Assembly (NCBI GenBank): GCA_031553835.1
Contig: JAVBKX010000003.1
Location: 1-64,000 of the forward strand
Length of the DNA: 64,000 nucleotides
Reading direction: 5' to 3'
DNA from: JAVBKX01 sp031553835
Lineage (GTDB): Bacteria; Bacteroidota; Bacteroidia; Bacteroidales; Azobacteroidaceae
Numbering within the stretch: the stretch's first letter is position 1; the number at the start of each line of letters is the position of its first letter. The position numbers and the translations under genes are program-made. Below the pieces are notes generated by a model. The model worked only from the letters and a program-made list of their open reading frames with translations, had not been told where the DNA came from and ran no database searches. Positions 17,444-26,137 of the stretch are shown here, in pieces.

Positions 17444-18859
17444 TTATTTTTCGCGCACCATCCTGCCATAAATTACTAACGCTATGGCTGATACCAATCC
17501 CACTCCCACAAAAACAAACCAAATATAATGAGCATTGGCAGTGGCCAACGCATATTCTTCCGCAGAATTAAATAATTTGGGGTCCGGACAAAATTTTTCC
17601 AATAAAAAACCGGAAGAAATAAATGCGACCAATGAGGAAATAAAAGAATGTAAATGACTGAATCCAAGATACAAACCTTCTTCTCCTTTAGGCGATTGCA
17701 AGGAAAAATATTCCAAAAAACGGGGAGAAATAAAACATTCGGCCAAAGCCTGGAACGCAATTCCGACAATCATCATAAAAGCAACCGGATGCATGCCCAT
17801 TATCCATTGATCGCCAATTAATGTGCCACAAGACATGATTAAGGCTGAAAATGGAATGATAAACATACCAATGGCAATAGATGTCAGCGCTTTACGTTTT
17901 TTCATCAACGATGTAACCAAATTGACGCAGACAAAAACGACCAGCGGATTCACATTGGCATACCATCCGGGAGACGCTCCTGCTCCAATCATCCGAATCA
18001 CATATTTAGGCATTGTCGCGTACATTTGTTGCTGTACAATCCAAAATCCGGAAACGATTAAGATCAGTGCAATCAAACGCCCGTTTGAGCATACTTTAAT
18101 TAATCCTGTCCAAAGTTCAGAAAACGATTTACCTTGTCCCTGGGTTTGTGCAGATCGATACAGGAAATAAACCGTTACCAAAGCCAACAAAGTCATAAAT
18201 GCCGAGAAAAAGTTCAAATATACCAATCCGTTATCGCCCAAAGTCTTTCGCAGCGGATCAACTACCGTTTTACCGGTAAAAGCGCCGATATTAATCATCA
18301 TGTAAAACAACGCATAACCCCTCGCCCGGTTTTCCGTTGTCGTTTCCCTGGCAACCGTACCTGAGATTACGGCTTTAATAAAAGCGCCACCCACTACAAT
18401 CAATAACAACACCGGAGCAATCGACCACCGGAGTCCACTGTTTTCCAATCCATGAAACACCGTTTCGGTACCATACTGGACAAACTCTTTTTTACTAAAA
18501 AAATCATAAAAAATACTATCAGTACCATGTCCGAATCCATATTTTACCAACCCTGAACTTTCAAGCATGGTTGGTAACACTCCTAATCCGGCATAGCCTA
18601 AAGTGAGCAATGCAAAAGCTAAGATAATGGAAGACCGGAAGCCTATCTTGTCGGCATAAGCGCCGGTAAATGTGGGTAAAAAATACAACAATGCAGAAAA
18701 ACAGCCCGAAATAATACCGGCTTCCCCATCTGAAAAGCCCCACACATTGGATAAATAGATAGTTAGGACAATAAATACGGCATAATAAGCCAGACGTTCA
18801 AGCAATTCAACCGAATTGGCAACCCAAAAAGCCCGCGAAAATTTCTGTTGTTTAATCAT
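17444..18859 (-). CDS. MFS transporter of the proton-coupled oligopeptide (POT) type
   Basis: The 471-residue membrane protein has 12-14 hydrophobic segments. The first one carries NSVELLERLAYYAVFIVL, which matches the POT/PTR signature ExxERxxYY used for proton coupling. Other family-like parts are FTGAYADKIGFRSSIILAFALL (the MFS loop 2-3 motif), ARGYALFYMMINIGAF, and GVGLVSAIALVIYG at the end. POT members usually import di- and tripeptides with protons; its place beside a FemAB-like gene could indicate a peptide or amino-acid-linked step. No signal of a fused domain. Confidence 0.82.
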   Translation of the reverse strand: MIKQQKFSRAFWVANSVELLERLAYYAVFIVLTIYLSNVWGFSDGEAGIISGCFSALLYFLPTFTGAYADKIGFRSSIILAFALLTLGYAGLGVLPTMLESSGLVKYGFGHGTDSIFYDFFSKKEFVQYGTETVFHGLENSGLRWSIAPVLLLIVVGGAFIKAVISGTVARETTTENRARGYALFYMMINIGAFTGKTVVDPLRKTLGDNGLVYLNFFSAFMTLLALVTVYFLYRSAQTQGQGKSFSELWTGLIKVCSNGRLIALILIVSGFWIVQQQMYATMPKYVIRMIGAGASPGWYANVNPLVVFVCVNLVTSLMKKRKALTSIAIGMFIIPFSALIMSCGTLIGDQWIMGMHPVAFMMIVGIAFQALAECFISPRFLEYFSLQSPKGEEGLYLGFSHLHSFISSLVAFISSGFLLEKFCPDPKLFNSAEEYALATANAHYIWFVFVGVGLVSAIALVIYGRMVREK

Positions 18860-18924
18860 GTCATTTATTTTGGGATGCTAAGATATTCTTTTTTTCTGAA
18901 ACTTAAAGAATTCTTAAAACCGAA

Positions 18925-18953
18925 TTTGCATATCTTTATTATAACTATCTTTG
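18925..18953 (+). promoter_or_regulatory. Promoter for the GT28-like gene
   Basis: TTTG at 18925-18928 and TATCTTTG at 18946-18953 approximate the -33/-7 pair of Bacteroidota promoters with 17 bases between them. The ATG follows 7 bases after the -7 box, so the mRNA leader must be very short or absent. Confidence 0.55.
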
Positions 18954-18960
18954 CGGCATT

Positions 18961-20103
18961 ATGAAATTTCTGTTTATTGTGCAAGGGGAAGGTCGTGGAC
19001 ATCTCACACAGGCAATTACTCTCAGTGCGATGCTACGAACAAACGGTCATCAGGTGGTAGGCGTGATGGTTGGTAAAAATAATTTCAGGGAACTACCGGC
19101 CTTTTTTGCGGAAAACATACATGCGCCGGTGTTTCGTTTTAAGAGTCCCAATTTTTTACCGGGAGCCAAAAAGAAACATCCTGATATAGCCAAAACGTTT
19201 ATATACAACATGTTGAAAGCTCCTGAATATTATCAGAGCATTCTTCTCATTCGAAGAAAAATCGAATCATTAGAAGCTGATGTCGTTATTAATTTTTACG
19301 AAATGCTGGTAGGACTTACCTACGCCATTCTTCCTCCCAAAATACCATACGTTTGTATCGCCCACCAATATATATTACTGCACCCCGATTTTGAATTTCC
19401 CCGGAATGAAAACATGATGGCCAAATTTTTACTGAAATTTTTCACCCGGATTACCTGCATCAATGCCGATAAATTATTAGCATTATCTTTCCGAAAAATG
19501 GAAAATATCGCTAAACAAAAGATGGTGGTTGTCCCTCCCCTGCTGCGAAAAGAAATTTTAATGACCACTCCATCCGCCGGAAAATACCTGCATGGGTATA
19601 TGTTAAATGATGCTTATGCCGAAGAAGTGATCCAGTTTAACAACCAGCGCCCGGAGATAGAAATGCATTTCTTTTGGGACAAGAAAAAAGCAGACGAAAC
19701 TACTCCAATAAGTAAGACACTGACCTTTCACCGGTTGAATGATAAGTTATTCATTCGCTATATGGCTTCCTGTGTGGCCTACGCTACAACAGCCGGATTT
19801 GAATCGGTATGTGAAGCCATGTATTTAGGCAAACCGGTCTTAATGGTGCCCACTCATATCGAACAAGCATGCAATGCCCACGATGCCGAACTTTCGGGAG
19901 CCGGCATTACATCCTACCATTTTGATTTGCAAGCCTTATTGGATTTTATCCCTTATTACGATAATTCCCAATCTTCTTTTCGTCAATGGGTATTGGAATC
20001 CGAAGCGTGTATTATACGGGAGCTTACAAAAATACCAAAATTAACAGTTGAGCCGAAAGTACCCGTAAAAACATCGTTAGAGGATATACCGATGCATAAC
20101 TGA
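18961..20103 (+). CDS. Glycosyltransferase of GT-B fold, MurG/GT28-like
   Basis: The 380-residue product opens with FIVQGEGRGHLTQAITLSAML, the glycine-rich GHxxxA loop of MurG- and UGT-like enzymes. Near the C-terminus it has TTAGFESVCEAMYLGKPVLMVPTHIEQACNA, matching the GT28 C-terminal donor site (G-F-E-S-x-x-E-A, P-x-x-x-EQ). These enzymes build lipid-linked sugars at the inner membrane. The last ~27 codons overlap by 80 bases the 3' end of the convergent transporter gene. Acceptor and sugar are unknown. Confidence 0.82.
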   Translation: MKFLFIVQGEGRGHLTQAITLSAMLRTNGHQVVGVMVGKNNFRELPAFFAENIHAPVFRFKSPNFLPGAKKKHPDIAKTFIYNMLKAPEYYQSILLIRRKIESLEADVVINFYEMLVGLTYAILPPKIPYVCIAHQYILLHPDFEFPRNENMMAKFLLKFFTRITCINADKLLALSFRKMENIAKQKMVVVPPLLRKEILMTTPSAGKYLHGYMLNDAYAEEVIQFNNQRPEIEMHFFWDKKKADETTPISKTLTFHRLNDKLFIRYMASCVAYATTAGFESVCEAMYLGKPVLMVPTHIEQACNAHDAELSGAGITSYHFDLQALLDFIPYYDNSQSSFRQWVLESEACIIRELTKIPKLTVEPKVPVKTSLEDIPMHN

Positions 20104-21697
20104 CAGCCGGCTGATCATTTCCTGCTGTAGCATTGGAATAGGCCAGCGCGGGAGGATCTGTCATACTTCCTGCCAATAAACCCATCAGGGTAAAATAATT
20201 CAATTTCAGGATACCTCTTCCGATACAACCAATAATCAATAAAGGAACTACCGTAATAATGATACCCCAACCAATCCAATTCAATCCGCCGCCATGCACA
20301 ATGGTATCCACAAAATTTTCTCCGGCGCCAAGGCCCACACAGGCTAAAAAGAAGCAAATACCTATTTCGCGCAACATCAGGTTGGCGCTCATCGTAGTGT
20401 ATGTAACCAGCTTATATTTAGGCCCGAATATACTCATTAAAATGGCAACGATTAACGGACCACCGGCCAAACCTAATTTTACCGGTTGAGGAATACCCGG
20501 AAAAATGAAAGGAACACTGCCTAACAATACGCCTAAAGCAATACCAATAAAAATAGGAATCAAATTAGGCTCATTCAATCGCTTCAATTGATTTCCCAAT
20601 ATTTTCTCAACCGCTTTTATAGAAGATTCGTCGCTTACAACCGTTACCCGGTCTCCCATTTGCAAATGCAATCCGGGTTCCGCAATCAAATCCACTCCGG
20701 CACGATTGACGCGGGAAATGTTCACACCAAAATTGGCCCGTAAATTCAATTGACCAATCGATTTTCCATTAATTTCGGGCTTTGTAATCAATATTCTCCT
20801 GGATACCAATTGTTTATCCAAAATACTCCATTCTTCCTGCGACATATTCACCGTATTCCCGATAAATGCAGTGATGGATCCCGCATGTTCGGGTGTTGTT
20901 ACTACAAAAATACGGTCTCCATTATTCAATACCGTCCTGGACGATGCAACTTCCACCTGCTCATCCGCATGATGCAACACACGGGTTACGATAAATTTTC
21001 GTCCCATCAAATCAGCGATGGTGCGAATATCTTTTCCAAAAACCGCCGGATTTTGAACTTCCAATGATAACAACTGAACTGATTCTTTCTTTTTGCCTGA
21101 CAGACGTTGCAGATCTTCGGTTTCTTGTTCAAACTTGATCCGGAAAAAATATTTCATGCCGATGATAGACATAATGATACCCACTACGGCTAAAGGATAA
21201 GCAACGGCATAACCCATCGCTATCGTAGGATCAGAAGATCCATTCATATCATAATAAGCTTGCTGAGCAGCGCCCAATCCGGGGGTATTGGTTACGGCAC
21301 CCGAAAGAATACCAACCATCGTTTGCATCGGTATTCCCGTTGCAAAATGCAGGATAATTGTAATCACAACTCCCAACAATACAATACCCGAAGCTAACAT
21401 ATTCAATTGAATCCCTCCTTTTTTAAAGGAAGAAAAGAAACCCGGACCGACTTGGAGACCTACAGAATAGACAAACAGGATTAAGCCGAATTCTTTCATG
21501 AAATGCAACACTTCATGATTAACTTTCAAGCCGAAATGCCCCAACAGGATACCCACAAACAACACAAATGTGATACCCAGCGAAATTCCGAATATTTTGA
21601 TTTTTCCCAATGCTATCCCGACGGCAATAACCACCGCAAATAACAATACACTATGAGCGACACTGTCACTCCACAACAAATCATTTATCCAAGTCAT
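20024..21697 (-). CDS. AspT/YidE-type transporter with RCK_C domains
   Basis: The 557-residue membrane protein has the duplicated layout of the aspartate:alanine antiporter (YidE/YbjL) family: five or six helices, two TrkA-C (RCK_C) domains around residues 205-375, then a second helical bundle. Signature segments include GILSGAVTNTPGLGAAQQAY in repeat 1, GLLAGSMTDPPALAYSNA in repeat 2, and the family-typical end SVYPLTMFLRVLSAQLLI. RCK_C domains usually bind small ligands and gate transport. The substrate is unknown; many homologues are annotated only as putative transporters. Its 3' end overlaps the GT28-like gene. Confidence 0.88.
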   Translation of the reverse strand: MTWINDLLWSDSVAHSVLLFAVVIAVGIALGKIKIFGISLGITFVLFVGILLGHFGLKVNHEVLHFMKEFGLILFVYSVGLQVGPGFFSSFKKGGIQLNMLASGIVLLGVVITIILHFATGIPMQTMVGILSGAVTNTPGLGAAQQAYYDMNGSSDPTIAMGYAVAYPLAVVGIIMSIIGMKYFFRIKFEQETEDLQRLSGKKKESVQLLSLEVQNPAVFGKDIRTIADLMGRKFIVTRVLHHADEQVEVASSRTVLNNGDRIFVVTTPEHAGSITAFIGNTVNMSQEEWSILDKQLVSRRILITKPEINGKSIGQLNLRANFGVNISRVNRAGVDLIAEPGLHLQMGDRVTVVSDESSIKAVEKILGNQLKRLNEPNLIPIFIGIALGVLLGSVPFIFPGIPQPVKLGLAGGPLIVAILMSIFGPKYKLVTYTTMSANLMLREIGICFFLACVGLGAGENFVDTIVHGGGLNWIGWGIIITVVPLLIIGCIGRGILKLNYFTLMGLLAGSMTDPPALAYSNATAGNDQPAVSYASVYPLTMFLRVLSAQLLILVFL

Positions 21698-21754
21698 ATA
21701 ACCATGCGTCTGTTAAAATGTTAACTTTGTTTTTTAGAGTCGTAAAAACGGGTG

Positions 21755-21762
21755 CAAAATTA
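21755..21762 (-). promoter_or_regulatory. Candidate -7 box for the AspT/YidE transporter gene
   Basis: The minus strand reads TAATTTTG, matching TAnnTTTG, 57 bases before the start codon at 21697. Confidence 0.45.
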
Positions 21763-21797
21763 GATAAAGTATTTGCAGTAAGCAAAAATAAAAGTGC

Positions 21798-21805
21798 TAT
21801 TTTTG
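21798..21805 (+). promoter_or_regulatory. Candidate -7 box for the RDD-pgeF operon
   Basis: TATTTTTG lies 33 bases before the ATG at 21839. With the box at 21755 on the other strand it defines a divergent promoter spacer. Confidence 0.5.
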
Positions 21806-21838
21806 CAATGTTTTTCATAATATATTAAACAATCCGCC

Positions 21839-22576
21839 ATGGATACAATAGAAGTTTTAACAGGACAACATATAACCATTGAATATCAGCCGGCTACGAC
21901 ATTTCAACGTATTTTTGCCACCTTGATTGATTTTGCTGTAAAATGCATTTACAGTCTTTCTATTTTCTTTTTGTTTTACGATGGACATTGGTTTATGGTA
22001 GAAAGTGAAGAATCGTATATTAAAACCAGTTTATTTTCATTACCTCTATTCTTCTATCATTTTTTATTTGAAGCTTTTACTGCGGGACAAACTCCCGGAA
22101 AAAAATTGATGAAAACCCGTGTAACCAATGTCGATGGATCCACACCCGGTTTGGGTTCATATTTCCTCCGATGGATATTACGGCCGATTGATATGCTTTT
22201 CAATTGGGGTATCGGGTTGTTTTCAGTTGTTTTTACCAAAAATCATCAACGCCTGGGAGATTTGGCAGCGGGGACTACCGTTATTAAAGCGACTACACAA
22301 GAACCGGTTATCAATACTGATTTTTACGATTTTAGTAATGACTTTCAACCTGCTTATCCCCAGGCTGAAAAATTAACACCGGGACAAATCGCCCTGATTA
22401 CAGACATACTGGAACTTCCGGTGCCAAAGGATGAATACCTCGAAGATGATTCTCTATTGCGTTTATCCCAAAAAGTGCAAGACTTGTTGAAGGTCAACAC
22501 TTCCGGCATGGATGAACGCACCTTTCTGACGACCGTTGTCAAAGATTATAATTATTACGCTTCGCTCGGATTTTAA
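21839..22576 (+). CDS. RDD family membrane protein
   Basis: The 245-residue protein has an RDD domain (residues ~18-155): the first helix is preceded by ATTFQRIFATLIDFAVK, where R..D..D-type residues occur, then AFTAGQTPGKKLMKTRV and RLGDLAAGTTV, both landmark RDD segments. After the membrane part, a soluble tail (about 160-245) contains an acidic, helical region with no recognised domain. RDD proteins have been linked to ion or small-molecule transport, but most are uncharacterised. It leads a short plus-strand operon with a small hypothetical gene and pgeF. Confidence 0.85.
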   Translation: MDTIEVLTGQHITIEYQPATTFQRIFATLIDFAVKCIYSLSIFFLFYDGHWFMVESEESYIKTSLFSLPLFFYHFLFEAFTAGQTPGKKLMKTRVTNVDGSTPGLGSYFLRWILRPIDMLFNWGIGLFSVVFTKNHQRLGDLAAGTTVIKATTQEPVINTDFYDFSNDFQPAYPQAEKLTPGQIALITDILELPVPKDEYLEDDSLLRLSQKVQDLLKVNTSGMDERTFLTTVVKDYNYYASLGF

Positions 22577-22587
22577 TATTTTGTATA

Positions 22588-22908
22588 ATGAAGCGTTATG
22601 CAGCACATTATATATACCTCTCTCCTGAAAAAACGTACCATCTGCATGTCATAGAATTAGATGAGGAGGGAAAAATCCGGGATATATTTCCGTTGAAAGA
22701 AGAAATCGAATCGACGGAATTTTATAATGGAACGATTATTCCTCTAAAAAAAAATATAGCTTTACCCCATCTCATAGAAAATATACATTCTTTAGAAGAT
22801 CTGAAAGATTGGATCGTTTCCGATAAAACCGCCCAGGTGGATTTATATCATTTGCATACTACCCATTGGCAAATAACGAAAGATACAATTATTACCCGAT
22901 TGTGTTGA
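22588..22908 (+). CDS. Small conserved-looking hypothetical protein
   Basis: I do not recognise this 106-residue protein. It is soluble, without a signal peptide, and rich in His, Ile and Glu; it opens MKRYAAHYIYLSPEKTYHLHVIELDEEG, suggestive of a beta-sheet start in which charged and hydrophobic residues alternate. Its start lies 11 bases after the RDD stop codon and pgeF begins 43 bases after its end, so co-transcription is likely. Consistent spacing and codon use support a real gene. Confidence 0.6.
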   Translation: MKRYAAHYIYLSPEKTYHLHVIELDEEGKIRDIFPLKEEIESTEFYNGTIIPLKKNIALPHLIENIHSLEDLKDWIVSDKTAQVDLYHLHTTHWQITKDTIITRLC

Positions 22909-22951
22909 TAAATTGCAATTTGTATTTGAAATTCTAATGAATAATTGAAGC

Positions 22952-23761
22952 ATGATTTATTTCCAACAACATCCCGGAATTCTGCAATTCAATTCTTTAT
23001 CAGCCTTTCAGAATATTGCACATTTCGCTACAACCCGCTTGGGAGGCTGTAGTCAGGGCGCCTTTGAGTCTTTTAATTTAAGCGAATATTCAGGCGATGA
23101 AATAAGCCATGTCTCTGAAAACCGGAAGACACTTTGCAAATTAATGCAATTGAATCCTGCCAACCTGTTTGTCCCCTGTCAAACACATAGTTCTGAAATA
23201 ATAACGATTGATGAAGCTTTCATACAAGATGCCCCTTCTGTTCAAAAAGAAAAATTAAAAGAAAAAGATGCTCTAATAACCAATATTCCGGAAATTTGCA
23301 TTGGCATCACCACTGCCGATTGTGTCCCTATATTATTGTATGCAACAGACAAACAGGTAATTGGAGCAGTACATGCCGGATGGCGGGGAACTCAGCAACG
23401 AATAGTACACAAAACTATACTGCAAATGATAAAACAATTCGGATGTCACCCGGAAAATATACATGCAGCTATTGGCCCCTCTATTTCAGCACGATCGTTC
23501 GAAGTCGGGGATGAAGTGTTTCAAGCCTTTGAAAATACCGGTTTTGATATGCCATTCATAGCGTACAAACACCATTTGACAAAAAAATATCATATCGATT
23601 TATGGGAAGCCAATCGATTGCAACTTCGCGAAATACAAATTCCCGAAAATCAAATAGAAATTTCGGGAATTTGTACTTATTTGAATGATAAACAATTCTT
23701 TTCTGCGAGAAAATCAGGAATTCAATCGGGCCGGATGTTAACGGGCATCTGCATTCGTTAA
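22952..23761 (+). CDS. pgeF: Peptidoglycan editing factor PgeF (YfiH/LACC1 family)
   Basis: The 269-residue protein carries the family's metal-site and catalytic signature: VPCQTHSSEI (His), ITTADCVPILLY (Cys) and AVHAGWRGTQQRIV (His). Members act as purine nucleoside-processing enzymes, and E. coli YfiH/PgeF prevents wrong amino acids entering peptidoglycan. The GPSISARSFEVGDEV and FFSARKSGIQSGRM segments near the end are also conserved. Length is normal. It ends two bases before the stop codon of the convergent crcB gene. Confidence 0.9.
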   Translation: MIYFQQHPGILQFNSLSAFQNIAHFATTRLGGCSQGAFESFNLSEYSGDEISHVSENRKTLCKLMQLNPANLFVPCQTHSSEIITIDEAFIQDAPSVQKEKLKEKDALITNIPEICIGITTADCVPILLYATDKQVIGAVHAGWRGTQQRIVHKTILQMIKQFGCHPENIHAAIGPSISARSFEVGDEVFQAFENTGFDMPFIAYKHHLTKKYHIDLWEANRLQLREIQIPENQIEISGICTYLNDKQFFSARKSGIQSGRMLTGICIR

Positions 23762-23763
23762 TT

Positions 23764-24135
23764 TCACAACACTTTGCCCAGGGCATATCCACCCCATGTG
23801 GCCAATAAACACACCACCACGCTCAGCAAAGTATAAGCAAAAAACAACATTACATCTCCTTGTTTCAACAGATTAAAATTCTCCCATGAAAATGCAGAAA
23901 ATGTAGTAAATCCTCCGCAAAATCCGATAATAAGCAGATGTACCCATGACGTTTTATCGGAAATGGATGTCATGCCCCAAAATAACCCGATCAACAACGA
24001 CCCCAACACATTGACTATGAATGTCGCCAACGGAAACGCCATTGTGCAAAACAACGCAAGCAAACGGACAATGGAAACACGGGCTACGCTGCCTAAACCA
24101 CCACCGATAAAGACTAAAGAAAGCAATTTAAACAT
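23764..24135 (-). CDS. crcB: Fluoride channel Fluc/CrcB
   Basis: The 123-residue protein has four membrane helices and the hallmark Fluc residues: GGGLGSVARVSIVRLL at the start, FPLATFIVNVLGSLLIG with the conserved Asn in helix 2, and GFCGGFTTFSAFSWE with the FTTFS pore motif in helix 3. Dual-topology Fluc dimers export fluoride passively. The start codon lies 16 bases after the stop of the vWA lipoprotein gene, so the two may share a transcript. I looked for a fluoride riboswitch nearby and saw none. Confidence 0.92.
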   Translation of the reverse strand: MFKLLSLVFIGGGLGSVARVSIVRLLALFCTMAFPLATFIVNVLGSLLIGLFWGMTSISDKTSWVHLLIIGFCGGFTTFSAFSWENFNLLKQGDVMLFFAYTLLSVVVCLLATWGGYALGKVL

Positions 24136-24151
24136 AAAATGATGCCCGCTT

Positions 24152-25711
24152 TTATTTTGACATCTGTTTGGCAGATTCTACCAACCGGATAAATTCTTTA
24201 CGATAACCATGTTCATCATTATTCAAGCCCTCTTTGGCCAAATCAACCACACCCTGATAAGTGGTATTTCCTTTAAACTCGGAATTTCGCAATAGCTGGC
24301 CCAACATAGCCACCGACATTGCAAACTTGAAATCCTGAGAAGGCGTTTGTCCGACGCCGGCCAATACCGGAACTTCCAATTTCTTACTTTCGCTTTCACC
24401 CGGTTTTTTATAGCGCAGTTTCACTGTGAGTAATTCTGTAGAATTTTTTTTCGTATCTGCCGGTTCATCAGATTTATTTTTTGTCGGCTGATATTTCAAA
24501 TCATCCACATTTCCCTGATACGGATTTTCCACACCTGCAGGAATAATTTCGTAGAGCGCTGTCACTGTATGTCCGGATCCCAATTCTCCGGCATCTTTGT
24601 TATCATCATTGAAATCTTCTTTATTTAACAAACGTGTTTCGTAGCCGATCAACCGGTAACAATTTACCTGAGCCGGATTAAATTCGATTTGCAATTTTAC
24701 ATCATTTGCCACAGCATACATTGTACTACCGAATTCATTGACCAACACACGATTGGCTTTCTGGATATTATCGATATAAGCATGATTGCCATTGCCTTTC
24801 TGGGCAAGCGTTTGCAGTTTTTCATCTTTGTAATTTCCCATACCAAAGCCCAATACGGTGAGATATACACCCGTTTTCCTTTTCTCTTCGATCAGTTTTT
24901 CCAAACCGGAAATCGACGACACACCAACATTGAAGTCACCATCTGTACACAAGATAATTCGGTTATTTCCATTATTTACAAAATTCTTTTCTGCAATCTG
25001 ATATGCTAATTTAATACCCTCACCACCGGCAGTAGAGCCTCCCGCCTGCAATTGGTCGAGCGCCTCCAGAATTTTTTGCCGGTCTGTTCCTGAAGTCGAA
25101 GGCAGCGCTTCTCCGGCCGCACCTGCATATACAACAATAGCCACCCGGTCTTCTTCCCTCAGGTTATTTACCAAAAGTTTGAGCGAAGCTTTCACCAAAT
25201 CCAACCGATTGTGGCCATACATAGATCCTGAAACATCCAACAAAAATACAAAATTCGATAACGGCAGATTTGCCGTAGGAATTTCTTTTGCTTTAATCCC
25301 GATTTTGACAATTTGGTGTTGGTTTTGCCATGGACAAGCGGCTAATTCTGTAGAAATTTTTACCGGATGACCATCGGTTGGTTCCGGATAGTCATAATCA
25401 AAATAATTAATTAATTCCTCAATACGGATAGCATCCTGTTCGGGTAATTTTCCCTGATTAATCACACGGCGCATATTGCTGTAAGAAGCGACATCCACAT
25501 CCAGCGAAAAAGTAGATAGTGGATAATCGATTGCCGACAAAAAGCGATTGTCTTCAAACACCGGATATTCTTCAGTATTACCGAACTCATACAAAGGAGC
25601 AACATTAGACGAATCTAATGAAACGCCTGGAAATTGAGGACTGCTACAGGCAGTAATGAGCAAAAAAATTCCTCCGACCAGTACAAAAAATAAAGTTTTA
25701 GCATTTTTCAT
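24152..25711 (-). CDS. von Willebrand factor A domain lipoprotein (YfbK-like)
   Basis: The 519-residue protein begins with a lipoprotein signal (LLITACSS; lipidated Cys at residue 22). The N-terminal part (about 45-165) contains FSLDVDVASYSNMRRVINQG and the vWA core starts at FVFLLDVSGSM, giving the MIDAS motif DVSGSM; TDGDFNVGVSS supplies the later metal-site Asp. The C-terminal ~150 residues match the DUF3520 region seen in YfbK-type proteins. vWA proteins bind partners through the metal site. The partner is unknown and no chaperone-type ATPase gene is near. It is upstream of crcB on the same strand. Confidence 0.87.
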   Translation of the reverse strand: MKNAKTLFFVLVGGIFLLITACSSPQFPGVSLDSSNVAPLYEFGNTEEYPVFEDNRFLSAIDYPLSTFSLDVDVASYSNMRRVINQGKLPEQDAIRIEELINYFDYDYPEPTDGHPVKISTELAACPWQNQHQIVKIGIKAKEIPTANLPLSNFVFLLDVSGSMYGHNRLDLVKASLKLLVNNLREEDRVAIVVYAGAAGEALPSTSGTDRQKILEALDQLQAGGSTAGGEGIKLAYQIAEKNFVNNGNNRIILCTDGDFNVGVSSISGLEKLIEEKRKTGVYLTVLGFGMGNYKDEKLQTLAQKGNGNHAYIDNIQKANRVLVNEFGSTMYAVANDVKLQIEFNPAQVNCYRLIGYETRLLNKEDFNDDNKDAGELGSGHTVTALYEIIPAGVENPYQGNVDDLKYQPTKNKSDEPADTKKNSTELLTVKLRYKKPGESESKKLEVPVLAGVGQTPSQDFKFAMSVAMLGQLLRNSEFKGNTTYQGVVDLAKEGLNNDEHGYRKEFIRLVESAKQMSK

Positions 25712-25756
25712 AACCGTAATATTTAGTTAAATTTTTAGATAATACAGATGACCGGT

Positions 25757-25787
25757 CAAATTTAGTCAATTATCTGGAAAGGACAAA
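25757..25787 (-). promoter_or_regulatory. Promoter for the vWA lipoprotein-crcB genes
   Basis: On the minus strand, TTTG (25787-25784) is followed after 19 bases by TAAATTTG (25764-25757), close to the -33/-7 consensus, 46 bases upstream of the ATG. Confidence 0.6.
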
Positions 25788-25815
25788 TAAAATTTGTTAT
25801 ACAAGGATGTCTGTA

Positions 25816-25907
25816 CCTTGCGTAAGGCAACATCAATGCTTTACGTAAGGAAACATTAATGCCTTACGTAAGATAACCTCATCACCTTACGTAAGGCAAT
25901 ATAATTG
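25816..25907. repeat. Four tandem 23-bp repeats built on the palindrome CCTTACGTAAGG
   Basis: Units start at 25816, 25839, 25862 and 25885, exactly 23 bases apart. Each begins with a version of CCTTACGTAAGG (first unit CCTTGCGTAAGG, second CTTTACGTAAGG, third CCTTACGTAAGA) and ends with an 11-base variable part of the type CAACATCAATG. The array lies in a 426-base spacer (25712-26137) with no gene. There are no spacers, so it is not a CRISPR. A fifth, slightly shortened unit occurs at 34218. Confidence 0.85.
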
Positions 25908-25958
25908 CTGCTTATTACTCTGCCTAACATAAAAGCATCTGACTACACCCATCAGGGG
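25884..25958. repeat. Dispersed repeat, copy 1 (modules B then A)
   Basis: Module B (25884-25924: palindrome plus CAATATAATTGCTG and a TCTGCC end) is followed by module A (25926-25958: AACATAAAAGCATCTGACTA then CCCATCAGGGG). Both modules recur at 34179-34255 in the opposite order. The order swap suggests recombination or mobile behaviour rather than simple duplication. Confidence 0.75.
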
Positions 25959-26022
25959 GAAGTTGCATCTTCATACTGATTTATCCGGCTTCTGTCTGAA
26001 TTGATGAAAACTGCATACAAAT

Positions 26023-26063
26023 AAAAAAAACTGACGATTGTAAATGCAATCATCAGTTTTTTG
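26023..26063 (-). terminator. Intrinsic terminator after the GH29 gene
   Basis: On the minus strand ACTGATGATTG and CAATCGTCAGT form an 11-bp stem (one G-T wobble) around a short loop, followed by a run of eight T. It lies about 75 bases past the fucosidase stop codon. Confidence 0.8.
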
Positions 26064-26137
26064 TTTCTGAACGTCTCAAAATGTTGAATTCTTAAAAAGC
26101 TGATTTTTATTGTGAGACAGTCTTTGTTTCAGGTCAG

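Noticed and set aside
23700..24300. Fluoride riboswitch near crcB
   Set aside because: crcB lies 16 bases behind the vWA gene, and no riboswitch-like fold is visible upstream.
25816..25907. CRISPR array
   Set aside because: The 23-base units are directly adjacent with no unique spacers, and no cas genes are near.
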